Below are positions 45,678 to 53,895 of a stretch of DNA of 64,000 nt, piece by piece. The DNA comes from Halomonas sp. Bachu 37 (GTDB lineage: Bacteria; Pseudomonadota; Gammaproteobacteria; Pseudomonadales; Halomonadaceae): assembly GCF_039691755.1 (NCBI RefSeq), contig NZ_CP137552.1:2914001-2978000 (forward strand), written 5' to 3'. Each line of letters starts with the position of its first letter. The stretch's first letter is position 1. The notes beneath the pieces are model-generated. The model saw only the letters and a program-made list of their open reading frames with translations, searched no databases and was not told the origin of the DNA. Position numbers and translations under genes: made by a program.

Positions 45678-46955
45678 ATGTCGCAACCTATCACGCGTGT
45701 GTTTATTTCTGGGGTATCCGAGGAAGCCGCTACCGCTTACTTGGGCCATGCGCTGTTCCAGGCACTGAATGCCCAGTGGGTGGCACCGGAGCAGAGCGTT
45801 GCTTTGGCACAAGAGTACGAGAGCGCTCATTGGTTGTGGTTGTACCAGCCGCCGTGGCAGTTGGCAGAAACCGCGCAGCCTGATTGGGCGGCCTGGATAG
45901 CCCAGCATCAACCCGCATTGCGTTTGCAGCGAGTGGCGGATAAGCGTTTATACGTGGTGAATACGGCACGCACGCCAGTGGCGGCACTGGCCGAGGCGCT
46001 GAATGTATCGGCCACCTGCCCTGACCAGCAAGAAGCGCCGGCTTATTTAGGTGCCCTGGCGGCGCTGTGCTCGGGCTTGGGGGCTACTGTGCCCGCCGTT
46101 CGCCATGCTTGGGAGCTTTACGAAACACTAGAGGCCACTGCCTGGCTACCTAGCGGTATGGTACCGGAGTTTCGTTCATCGCTTAGCGTGGATGAACCGG
46201 CGTTGGCGAGCTTGCTGCAGGTGGTGGGTGCTGGCGTTCAGGCACCTGCGCGGGCACAGGCCCACCAAGCAACCCAAGCGGCCCTGGAAGAAGCACAAGT
46301 ACGTGAACAAGCGCTGCAGCAAGCGGCCAGCCAGCAGGAAGCTGCCTTGCAAGCGCTGCGTGAAGAGCATAAAGAGGCCACCGAAGAGAACGACCTGTTG
46401 CTCGCTCAACTGCATCAGGTGCAGGAAGAACTCGAAAAGCAGTTTTTGGAAGGTAAAGCTCATCAGGAAAGCGCCAAGACACAGCTTGGTGAACACACGC
46501 AGCGCATCACCGCCCTCACCCAGCAGTTAGAGCAGGCCAAAGCCAAGCAAAGCGAGCTTTCCATGGAACTTGAAAAAAACCGTCAGGCCCATAAGCAGGC
46601 CGAGACGGCTCACACCGCCTTGAAAGCCGAACATCAAAAGTTGAAGCTTCAGCAAGAACAGCAGCAAGCCCAGTCCAGCCAGGCGCTTACTCAGGCAAAT
46701 ACTCAGCAAGCCGAGCTAACCCAGTCCTTGGAAGCTAGCCGTAAAGCATTGGCCGATTCCGAAGCCGAGCAAACGGAACTTGCCGAAGAGAACGACTTGC
46801 TGCTTGCTCAACTGCACCATGTGCAAGAAGAGCTGGAGCGCTACTTCTTGGCGAACCGTGAGTACCAAACAACGCTGGCCAACGCACAGCCTACATTTCT
46901 TCGCGCCCGCCAACAGATCAGCCGGCTGGCAGCGCATCTGCCCCCACAGGCTTGA
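45678..46955 (+). CDS. Coiled-coil protein of the surface cluster
   Basis: 425 aa. Residues 1-165 are a globular, W-rich domain without a recognised family (ESAHWLWLYQPPWQLAE, LNVSATCPDQQEAPAYLGAL), similar in style to bacterial sulfotransferase-cluster proteins. Residues 175-405 form a long Q/E/A-rich coiled coil, including a repeated segment EENDLLLAQLHxVQEELE (about 232 and 370). The end lies in a REP element. Its build parallels the coiled-coil protein at 22961. Function unknown. Confidence 0.65.
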   Translation: MSQPITRVFISGVSEEAATAYLGHALFQALNAQWVAPEQSVALAQEYESAHWLWLYQPPWQLAETAQPDWAAWIAQHQPALRLQRVADKRLYVVNTARTPVAALAEALNVSATCPDQQEAPAYLGALAALCSGLGATVPAVRHAWELYETLEATAWLPSGMVPEFRSSLSVDEPALASLLQVVGAGVQAPARAQAHQATQAALEEAQVREQALQQAASQQEAALQALREEHKEATEENDLLLAQLHQVQEELEKQFLEGKAHQESAKTQLGEHTQRITALTQQLEQAKAKQSELSMELEKNRQAHKQAETAHTALKAEHQKLKLQQEQQQAQSSQALTQANTQQAELTQSLEASRKALADSEAEQTELAEENDLLLAQLHHVQEELERYFLANREYQTTLANAQPTFLRARQQISRLAAHLPPQA

Positions 46956-47065
46956 GATTGCTTCGTCGTTCCTTCTCGCAATGACAGAATCCGGCTCTGG
47001 ACGGCTTCGTCGCTCCTCCTCGCAATATCACGATCTAGCCTTTGTGGCTGCGTTGCGCCACTCCT
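46938..47065 (-). repeat. Degenerate REP-like copies
   Basis: GAGATTGCTTCGTCGTTCCTTCTCGCAATGACA and two weaker copies (CTTCGTCGCTCCTCCTCGCA; GCGCCACTCCTCGCA) fill the region after the coiled-coil gene. The first copy begins within the last codons of that gene. Confidence 0.75.
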
Positions 47066-47186
47066 CGCAGTGGCATATGTGCCAAGTGTTTTACGGTTTG
47101 TTGAGCATGCGTTGTGTGTTTAAAAAGATCACTTCTTGGCACCGCTGTTTTAAATTTTCCTATTGACTTTCTGCTAGCGCTCTTTT

Positions 47187-47222
47187 GCGGCTGTCCCGTG
47201 TCCCAGGACAAGGGACAGCCGC
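47187..47222. other. Perfect 11-bp hairpin upstream of the SapC gene
   Basis: GCGGCTGTCCC and GGGACAGCCGC enclose a 14-nt loop that itself repeats GTGTCCCAGGACA (a second small palindrome). No T-run follows in either direction. Could be a weak terminator, an operator or an RNA element. Confidence 0.5.
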
Positions 47223-47279
47223 TGTTAAATTGGCAATAGAAGTCAAGATATCGCTGTACTGATCAACCTGGAGCCATGG

Positions 47280-48101
47280 ATGCCCTTGAGTTATATACCC
47301 GTTAGCCCCGTTACCCACCGTGGAGCTGGCTGGAAGCGCCCTTCGCGTTATTTTTTCGCGGCACAAGACGTAGTGGCGCCGGTGGTGATGGCCGAGCTTT
47401 CCCATTTACTAACCAGCATGCCGCTGGCCTTCGTGCATAAAAGCGCTGACGCGCCCTTTCAGTTGGTTGCTGTTCAGTCGTTGCAGTCCGGCTTGAATGT
47501 GTACGTGGCACCCGATGGTCGCTGGCTGGGTCAGTACGTCCCGGCGTTTTACCGCAGTTATCCCTTCCGCATGATGCCGATTGAGGATACCGAGCGTACC
47601 GCGTTATGTGTGGACCAGGGCGGGGGCTGCTTCGCCCTTGCTGCGGAGAAAAGCGAGCAGCGTCTGTTCACAGACGATGGCGAGCTCACCGAGAGCCTGG
47701 CCTCCATGCGAACCTTCATGGAAGCGCTTGAGAAAAACCGTCGAACGACTTCCGCTTGCGTGGCGGAATTGGCGGCGCAAGACGTGATCGTGCCGTGGGC
47801 GCTGCACTTGAGCCAAGGCGAAAAAGACGCAATAGGCGACCCTAACGTACAGCCGGTGCGGGGGCTGCACCGTATTGACGAAGCCCGGCTCAAGCAGCTG
47901 CCGGCTGAGACGCTTCAAGCGCTGACCCAATCCGGCGCCCTCTCCCTTGCTTATGCACAGCTGTTTTCCGAGCAGCGCATGACCCACCTGAGCCGCCGTT
48001 ATCAATTGCATAGTGAATGGCAGCGCCACGCTTCCGCCAATAGCGCAATGGAAACTCTGTTTGCGGAAGATGAGGACGATATTCTGGATTTCGGAGCGTA
48101 A
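47280..48101 (+). CDS. SapC-family protein
   Basis: 273 aa. Matches the SapC family found next to S-layer genes: an N-terminal YIPVSPVTHRGAGWKRP, FFAAQDVVAPVVMAELSHL, VYVAPDGRWLGQYVPAFYRSYPF, LCVDQGGGCF and a C-terminal SYLQL-like LSLAYAQLFSEQRMTHLSRR. In Campylobacter fetus the sap locus exports the S-layer protein, but the exact role of SapC is not established. No signal peptide or membrane segment is seen. Its presence fits RTX S-layer-like proteins in the same island. Confidence 0.82.
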   Translation: MPLSYIPVSPVTHRGAGWKRPSRYFFAAQDVVAPVVMAELSHLLTSMPLAFVHKSADAPFQLVAVQSLQSGLNVYVAPDGRWLGQYVPAFYRSYPFRMMPIEDTERTALCVDQGGGCFALAAEKSEQRLFTDDGELTESLASMRTFMEALEKNRRTTSACVAELAAQDVIVPWALHLSQGEKDAIGDPNVQPVRGLHRIDEARLKQLPAETLQALTQSGALSLAYAQLFSEQRMTHLSRRYQLHSEWQRHASANSAMETLFAEDEDDILDFGA

Positions 48102-48103
48102 CC

Positions 48104-48307
48104 TTGCGTTCGCTATGGGATAAGCTTCCCCAACCGCAGTGGCTGGTGCTGCGCTTTCTTGCCTTGATGTCCGCCCATGTTATCGGGCGTGAAGCGGTAC
48201 ACTTGGAAGGCTGGTTGCAGTGGCTGGCCTACGCCCTGGCGGGGTTGCTTCTGGCATGGTCGTTGGTGGGGCTTTTACGGCTGGCACGACGGCGTTGGCG
48301 TCGCTAG
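48104..48307 (+). CDS. Small membrane protein
   Basis: 67 aa starting with TTG 2 bp after the SapC stop. One or two hydrophobic segments (WLVLRFLALMSAHVIG and LQWLAYALAGLLLAWSLVGLL) followed by a very basic tail (RLARRRWRR), giving a cytoplasmic C-terminus. Tight spacing suggests it is co-transcribed with SapC and the following transferase. Function unknown. Confidence 0.55.
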   Translation: MRSLWDKLPQPQWLVLRFLALMSAHVIGREAVHLEGWLQWLAYALAGLLLAWSLVGLLRLARRRWRR

Positions 48308-48351
48308 CCCTATATCATGAATCCGTACCCAAACGGTGATAAGGAGTTCGT

Positions 48352-49587
48352 TTGTCCACGCGTTTCGCACGTCATCGGGTGCTGTTCATGCATCCCAATT
48401 TCCCCGGCCAGTTTCGTCATTTGGCACCGGCTCTGCGTGAGCAGGGGGCGGATGTTCGCGCCCTTACCTTGAGCGAGATATCCGGAAACCCTACGGTTCC
48501 CACCACACGAGCTCCCTTGGCCAGGGGCCACTCGCCGGAGCTTGACCCTTTACTGCAGCAGTTGGATAGCAAGTTGATTCGTGGGTGCTCCGCCATGCAG
48601 GTGCTGCGCCAGTGGCGCGATGAAGGTTGGGCGCCCGAACTGGTTATCGGCCATACGGGCTGGGGCGATATGCTGGGCCTGAAGGAGATTTTTCCTCAAG
48701 CGAAGGTACTGGGCTGGTTCGAGTTTTATTATCATTCCACCGGGCTGGACCTGGATTTCGACCCGGAATTTCCCCCGAGCGAAGAAGCCCGCTTGAAAGC
48801 CCGGCTGAAGAACATCTGGCCGTTGTGGATGCTGGAACAGGTAGATCAGGGCGTCTGCCCGACTCACTTTCAGCGCGACGTTCATCCCACCCCCTACCAC
48901 ACCCAGCTTGAGGTGGTTCATGAGGGCATCGATACCCAACGCTTCGTGCCGAAAGAGAGCATTCAGGTCACGCTGGGCGAAGGGCTGACCCTCACCCGGG
49001 AAGATGAAGTCATCACCTTTGTGAACCGCGACCTTGAGCCTTATCGGGGTTACCACGTTTTCATGCGGGCGCTGCCGGCATTACTCGCTCGTCACCCAAA
49101 GGCCCATGTGATTATCGTGGGGGGCGATAAGGTCAGCTACGGTGCCGCTGCGCCGGAGGGGAGTTCCTGGAAGCAGGTATTTCTGGATGAAGTGCGCCAG
49201 CAACTCGACCCCAGGCGGGTGCATTTTCTCGGCAAGGTGCCACATAGTACTCTGACCGGCTTGATGCAGCTGAGCCGCGCCCATGTCTACCTTACTTACC
49301 CTTTCGTGCTTTCCTGGTCGTTGCTGGAAGCCATGAGCTGCGCCGCCCCTGTGATCGGCTCCGACACCGCCCCGGTGCGCGAAGTCATCACCCATGGGAA
49401 AAACGGCCTGCTGGTGGATTTTTTCGATACCCAGGCCCTGGTCGAGCAGATCTCCTATGCCCTGAGCCACCCGGACGCCATGCAGCCGCTGCGGGACAAG
49501 GCCCGCGCCACTGTCATCGAGCGCTACGACTTGCACAGCCGTTGCCTGCCTCGACAGCTTGAACTGGTGGGGTCCTTGTTGGGGTAG
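48352..49587 (+). CDS. Family 4 glycosyltransferase
   Basis: 411 aa, TTG start with AAGGAG upstream. GT-B fold: N-terminal RVLFMHPNFPGQFRHLAPAL, a middle VNRDLEPYRGYHVFMRALP, and the C-terminal donor-site region YPFVLSWSLLEAMSCAAPVI with the E-x7-E motif and GSDTAPVREVI. The enzyme would transfer a sugar from a nucleotide donor, probably to the surface glycan. The stop codon lies inside the left 137-bp repeat, so the last residues (LLG) may be altered by an insertion event. Confidence 0.88.
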   Translation: MSTRFARHRVLFMHPNFPGQFRHLAPALREQGADVRALTLSEISGNPTVPTTRAPLARGHSPELDPLLQQLDSKLIRGCSAMQVLRQWRDEGWAPELVIGHTGWGDMLGLKEIFPQAKVLGWFEFYYHSTGLDLDFDPEFPPSEEARLKARLKNIWPLWMLEQVDQGVCPTHFQRDVHPTPYHTQLEVVHEGIDTQRFVPKESIQVTLGEGLTLTREDEVITFVNRDLEPYRGYHVFMRALPALLARHPKAHVIIVGGDKVSYGAAAPEGSSWKQVFLDEVRQQLDPRRVHFLGKVPHSTLTGLMQLSRAHVYLTYPFVLSWSLLEAMSCAAPVIGSDTAPVREVITHGKNGLLVDFFDTQALVEQISYALSHPDAMQPLRDKARATVIERYDLHSRCLPRQLELVGSLLG

Positions 49588-49714
49588 TCATCTGCCGACA
49601 CCCGCAAGCCCGCGCAAACGTTGGCGGTCACGACTTTTTGGCCACCGCCGCCATGACGATACACGCCATCACCAGCACATAGCGCGCGGGGTATCCACTC
49701 CGAGCGCGCTTATT
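49578..49714. repeat. 137-bp direct repeat, left copy
   Basis: Aligns without gaps to 53759-53895 with 9 differences by eye. In the right copy this segment is the 3' end of the 1061-aa recombinase gene and the sequence beyond it; here it is a solo copy abutting a glycosyltransferase gene. It therefore marks the end of the recombinase element or of a lost copy of it. Confidence 0.85.
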
Positions 49715-49854
49715 ATGACTTCAGCAGCACGCTTGGGTAAGGCCGCTGTGTTCCACGACTCCGAAAAACCTTCGCAACTATCGATGATCAGCCAAATACC
49801 TAAGTCATCGTGATGCAAACACCTCGCATAAGTCGCCTCGGGTTTCATAGACAT
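49669..49854 (-). CDS. Small hypothetical protein truncated by the 137-bp repeat
   Basis: 61 aa; start at 49854 with GGAG 6 bases upstream. About 45 residues (MSMKPEATYARCLHHDDLGI...) look like a genuine small protein; the final residues (VDTPRAMCW) are encoded by the repeat, so the original C-terminus was probably replaced. No family recognised. Confidence 0.4.
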   Translation of the reverse strand: MSMKPEATYARCLHHDDLGIWLIIDSCEGFSESWNTAALPKRAAEVIISALGVDTPRAMCW

Positions 49855-49972
49855 CTCCAGCCCTTATACTGAAGGTATCCAGAAGGTTCTGAGCCGGCAA
49901 TGAAGAATTCAAGAGAGAAGCCGCCAAACAGGTGACGAAGAAAGACTATCCCGTCGCCGAAAAGGAGAGGGT

Positions 49973-50302
49973 ATGTTATCAAAACGCAGAATACTGCTGA
50001 CGCTTACAAGCTCGGCATTGCTTGCAGGCTGTGTCGGTACAGGGGATGCTCAAGTGCAGAAAGATGCCAGCCAAGATTTGCCCATCAAGGGGATGCACGG
50101 CAACTGTGATGCCGCCAAGGTTGAGCACTATGTGGGACGTATTTATGACAATGCCATGGAACCAGCCCTTCTGTCGGCAAGCGGCGCGGATAGGCTTCGC
50201 GTCAAGCGGCCTGGTTACATGCACACGGCAGATGACCGCCATGATCGCTTGAACGTCGAACTCGATCAGCAGGGGGTAATTACTGATGTAACGTGCGGGT
50301 GA
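49973..50302 (+). CDS. I78-family peptidase inhibitor lipoprotein
   Basis: 109 aa with a lipoprotein signal peptide (LTLTSSALLAGC, lipobox LAGC). The mature part matches the I78 inhibitor family (elastase/subtilisin inhibitors): C at the start of the domain, VGRIYDNAME, SGADRLRVKRPGYMHTADDR and RLNVELDQQGVITDVTCG. It would sit on the outer or inner membrane facing the periplasm. The next gene encodes a subtilisin-type protease, so it may protect the producer. Ribosome-binding site GGAGAGGG is upstream. Confidence 0.82.
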   Translation: MLSKRRILLTLTSSALLAGCVGTGDAQVQKDASQDLPIKGMHGNCDAAKVEHYVGRIYDNAMEPALLSASGADRLRVKRPGYMHTADDRHDRLNVELDQQGVITDVTCG

Positions 50303-51233
50303 CAAGACGCAGCAAAAGGCCCACTTGCTTAACCTCTTTTATATGTAACGGGAGAGGTCGTGCTTGGCTCAAGGCGAGCCGGGGCAACATGACAACAACG
50401 ACAAGAGCCAGTGTATTACGCTGGCTCTTGTCGTTGTGAGAGTACAGATTTCAGACGATGACCCCAGCAACGGACGCGCTTGCTCGTCGGGTTCGGGAAG
50501 CGGACCTACAAGCACCTCAATCAGGGATTGTCATGGCATCATGTCATCCAGCTGTGCAAGGAACCGTTCCCGGCGGGTGATCTTACTTTTTGTTCTGGTG
50601 CTGAGTCTGAGAGCACGAGATCTGCTTCATAGTGGGACTCCGTTAGACGGTAATGAAAAGCCAAACTTTTACCACGACGGAGGCCCTTGGGCAGGATTTA
50701 TGCAGTGTTTCGCTTACGGTTTGCTTAGGAAGCAATGAACTTCACGAATAGATAAAGCCACAAAGCAAAACCAAAGTAGTAAGACAATACTTACAAAAAA
50801 ATAATCAATTTTCTAAGTCAATATTAATCACATAAATGTAAAATATTGATCGAATTCAGAATGTTCGATGACAGGATGACGGTTGGGCCTTTGCCCGCCC
50901 GCGTGAAGCAGTTCATGAAAATTTTACGATTTTCCGACCCAATCTTTTGTACCTGAACGATGCTTTTTCACCACTTAATGAACAACCGGTCATCGGGTTG
51001 ATCCTGTAGTCTTCGCGTCCAGTTAGATTCAATGTTTCGGTTTGGCCTGGACTTCAAATAACGCTTCTACCACCAACCCCTAGCACATAATTCCAACGAG
51101 GGTTATATGAGGGTCGACGGTATTATCGATATTCTGACATGCCAACCAAGCAAGTGCCGGTGTTGTTCCTTTGGTCATCAACAACCCGATAAATAACAAC
51201 CCAATAATCAGCAACAGTTGTCAAGGAATCGAA
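50303..51233. other. 930-bp region without a convincing gene
   Basis: Holds the strong hairpin at 50395-50437 and AT-rich sequence at 50740-50860 and 51100-51230 that may include the promoter of the protease gene. A 124-codon open frame (50364-50738) begins in the hairpin, has no ribosome-binding site and matches nothing I know. Confidence 0.5.
50395..50437 (+). terminator. Long perfect hairpin downstream of the inhibitor gene
   Basis: A 17-bp perfect stem (ACAACGACAAGAGCCAG / CTGGCTCTTGTCGTTGT) with a 9-nt loop, about 90 bp after the stop. It lacks a clean T-run, so it may terminate inefficiently or in both directions. Confidence 0.6.
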
Positions 51234-53438
51234 ATGAAGAAGCAACCTCTCGCCATCGCAATCGCTATTGCCTCAACTTCCATTATTCTTACCGGGTGTA
51301 TGGGAGGTGGCGGCGGAGGCGGCACTAAACCCACGAATGACTCGGGACTACACGAGCCCAGCCCGACGACACCAACTCCGGAGCCAAACACTCCTGCCTA
51401 TGATCTAAAGCCCACGCGTGTCGGTGTGATTGACGGAGGTTTTGATAAGAATGATATCGCTAACAATGAGCTAATTATTGATAGCTACAGCATCGACAGT
51501 GGGGAGAGTGACGTATCGAGCGAAAACCCCTGGCACGGTAATGTCGTTGCTTCAACCGTCACCTCTGATCCGCTGGGAAATTCACGGCTGGATCTGATTA
51601 AGATCAGTAATGGTGAGGACTCTGTTAGCTCATCTGTACTCATGCATGGAGTGGGAGCGGCGGCAGACCGTGGTGCCCGCGTGGTCAACCTGAGCTTTCG
51701 AGCGAACCTGGACGACCCAACCCCTCACTCACACTGGGAATACAATGGGGTCACCACTTCGGAATCGCTCAACAAGATTATTACCTCCAATGGCGGCCTA
51801 GGTTCTGTATTCGTCCAGGGTGCGGGTAACGAAGGCGTGGCGATGGCAGTACCCCTTGAAAACTCTATCACCGATAATCCTGAATTGTTTTCACGAATGC
51901 TCTTTGCAGGCGGCTCCATCAATAACGGCGCTGATATTCATCCTGAAAGCAACCATCCTGGAGACGATGCACAGCTTCAAAGCCGGTTCATCACAGCTCC
52001 GTTCGTGAACCATTCTGTTGGCGCACAAGGCACCTCCATCGCCGCCCCGCAGATTTCCGCCTACGCAGCGGGGATCATTGGAATGTGGCCGCATATGAAC
52101 GCCCAGGAGGCCAGCCAACTGCTGCTGGATACCGCTAGCCAGCACTCGGCTCTCTATGGTCGGAATGACTGTGGTGACGCTGGCACAACTAACTGCGGCG
52201 CCTATTACATGGGGCAGGGTGAAGCCGATATTGAGGCAGCATTGATGCCACATGGTGACGTCTCCGTTGCGTCGGGCACTCAAGTAGCCGCGGGGGGCCA
52301 CCTGCCGACAGAAAGCCTTGCCCAACTCTCAGGTGCGTATGGTGATGCCATGGCGTCAAGTGCCGCCCTGAAAGATGTCGCGGTATTTGATGACCTGGGC
52401 CGTGATTACACTCTGGATATGACAGGCAATGCCTCATCCCGTGATAACCGCGCCAGTCTGATGCGCGATAACATGGACCGACTCTCGATCACCTCGAGCC
52501 AGATGCGTCAGCAGTCCCGAAGTGAGGCTGGAATGTTCAGCTTCGGCACTGTCCAGAATAACTTTGGCGAGGTGCTTGCCAGTCGCTTTGACGGCACTTT
52601 TGGCAATGCCATGCTGTCGGCGTACCACTTTGCTGGCGATGAGGTCGACCCGCTGAGCAGCTATGCTGAATCTGGCATGATGCCGATGCTTTCCTTCCAA
52701 GGAGGATCGGATATCACCCGCAGCATGGCATCAGTCACTGGGGTAAAAAGTGAATACGCGCTAGGGGAGCGCACAAAGCTGATCGCCGCTCACTGGAACG
52801 GCAGCGAGGATAGCGATTCCTCAAGCCTTTTCAATAGCTACAGCGCCAATCGCTCTGACGTAGGCATGAGCTTTCAGCTGACTCCAGACTTGAATATGAC
52901 CACCACACTGGGCGTACTCAACGAGTCAAATGGCCTTCTCGGTGCCCAAGGCTCAGGTGCCATGAGCTTCGGTGACGACAATCGCATGACCTTTGCCGGT
53001 CTGAGCATGGATTACCAGATGGGCGATAACTTCAGCGCTTTTGCCCAGTTTGAGCAAGCGCAAGGCAGCGCAAGCGGCAATGAGCTGATTTCCAGCATCG
53101 ACAATATTCGCGCCCAGGAAATGGCGGCAGGCTTCCAGTGGAACAGTGGCACCCAGCAGGCCGCTCTCACTTTCCGTCAACCAATGCGGATCAATAGTGC
53201 CGATGCTACCTTCAACGTTCCGGTGGGTCGCACGCTGGCAGGCGACGTGATCCGCGAGAATCGCGAAGCTTCTCTGTCACCTTCCGGCCGCCAGATGGAT
53301 ATCGAGTTCGGCTACACCGTGAAGCCATCGGTGCGCAGTCAGCTGCAAATCAACCTGCTGCATTCTCTGGAGCCAGGGCATGATGCCGATGCCAAATCCG
53401 ATACCGCAGCGATGCTGAACTACTCCATCGACATCTGA
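51234..53438 (+). CDS. S8 subtilisin-like lipoprotein protease with beta-barrel-like C-terminus
   Basis: 734 aa; start at 51234 with AAGGAATCG upstream. Lipoprotein signal with C22 (ILTGCMGGGG) and a Pro/Thr-rich linker, then the peptidase S8 domain with catalytic D67 (VGVIDGGFD), H101 (NPWHGNVVAS) and S about 268 (GTSIAAPQ). Residues about 440-734 (DNFSAFAQFEQAQGSASGNE, DIEFGYTVKPSVRSQLQINLL) alternate like an autotransporter or outer-membrane barrel. Likely a surface protease; SphB1 and NalP are lipoprotein autotransporters of this layout. It follows a gene for a subtilisin-type inhibitor and ends with a good terminator. Confidence 0.85.
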   Translation: MKKQPLAIAIAIASTSIILTGCMGGGGGGGTKPTNDSGLHEPSPTTPTPEPNTPAYDLKPTRVGVIDGGFDKNDIANNELIIDSYSIDSGESDVSSENPWHGNVVASTVTSDPLGNSRLDLIKISNGEDSVSSSVLMHGVGAAADRGARVVNLSFRANLDDPTPHSHWEYNGVTTSESLNKIITSNGGLGSVFVQGAGNEGVAMAVPLENSITDNPELFSRMLFAGGSINNGADIHPESNHPGDDAQLQSRFITAPFVNHSVGAQGTSIAAPQISAYAAGIIGMWPHMNAQEASQLLLDTASQHSALYGRNDCGDAGTTNCGAYYMGQGEADIEAALMPHGDVSVASGTQVAAGGHLPTESLAQLSGAYGDAMASSAALKDVAVFDDLGRDYTLDMTGNASSRDNRASLMRDNMDRLSITSSQMRQQSRSEAGMFSFGTVQNNFGEVLASRFDGTFGNAMLSAYHFAGDEVDPLSSYAESGMMPMLSFQGGSDITRSMASVTGVKSEYALGERTKLIAAHWNGSEDSDSSSLFNSYSANRSDVGMSFQLTPDLNMTTTLGVLNESNGLLGAQGSGAMSFGDDNRMTFAGLSMDYQMGDNFSAFAQFEQAQGSASGNELISSIDNIRAQEMAAGFQWNSGTQQAALTFRQPMRINSADATFNVPVGRTLAGDVIRENREASLSPSGRQMDIEFGYTVKPSVRSQLQINLLHSLEPGHDADAKSDTAAMLNYSIDI

Positions 53439-53453
53439 TCAACAACGCTTCAT

Positions 53454-53481
53454 CGGCCGGCACACGTTGCCGGCTTTTTTA
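53454..53481 (+). terminator. Terminator of the protease gene
   Basis: GCCGGCA(N)TGCCGGC stem (around ACACGT) followed by TTTTTT, about 20 bp after the stop. Confidence 0.85.
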
Positions 53482-53554
53482 CGTCTGGAAGTAGTGATCT
53501 TGCCCAGCAGCAATGGACACCTCGTTAAAACAGTAAACTGAGACGAGGGGACCC

Positions 53555-53748
53555 ATGGCAAGGCAAACAGCTTCGATGAAAAAGACTTCTACTCGTTACT
53601 CCCAAGACTACAAGGCCGAGGCGCTGGCTCTCGCCGACCGGATCGGCCCGCCCGAGAGCTCGGCCTTCAGCCCAGCCTGCTCTATCAGCGGCGAGCCAAG
53701 GCCCAACAGCAGCAAAGCGATTCAGCACGTGAGCAAGCCTTGGACTGA
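53555..53748 (+). pseudogene. Remnant of an IS3-family transposase OrfA
   Basis: Begins MARQTASMKKTSTRYSQDYK and continues KAEALALADRIG; after a small deletion the next frame reads RELGLQPSLLYQRRAKAQQQ, then SDSAREQAL before a stop. This is the helix-turn-helix of an IS3 OrfA with about four residues lost and a frameshift. It is cut off just before the right 137-bp repeat, so the recombinase element probably abuts or inserted into it. Confidence 0.75.
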
Positions 53749-53758
53749 TGAGTGCTTA

Positions 53759-53895
53759 GTTGGGGTAGTCATCTGCCGCCGCCCGCAAGCCCCAGCAAAC
53801 GGTGGCGGTCATGGCTTTTTGGCCACCGCCGCCATGACAATACACGCCATCACCAGCACATAGCGCGCGGGGTACCCACTCCGAGCGCGCTTATT
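53759..53895. repeat. 137-bp direct repeat, right copy
   Basis: Partner of 49578-49714. It contains the last 29 codons of the large recombinase gene, a stem (TGGCGGTCATGGC...GCCACCGCCGCCATGA) and ends with GTTGGGGTAGTC next to the IS3 remnant, the probable element boundary. Confidence 0.85.

Noticed and set aside
50364..50738. 124-codon open frame after the inhibitor gene
   Set aside because: It starts in a hairpin, lacks a ribosome-binding site and matches no family; not listed as a gene.
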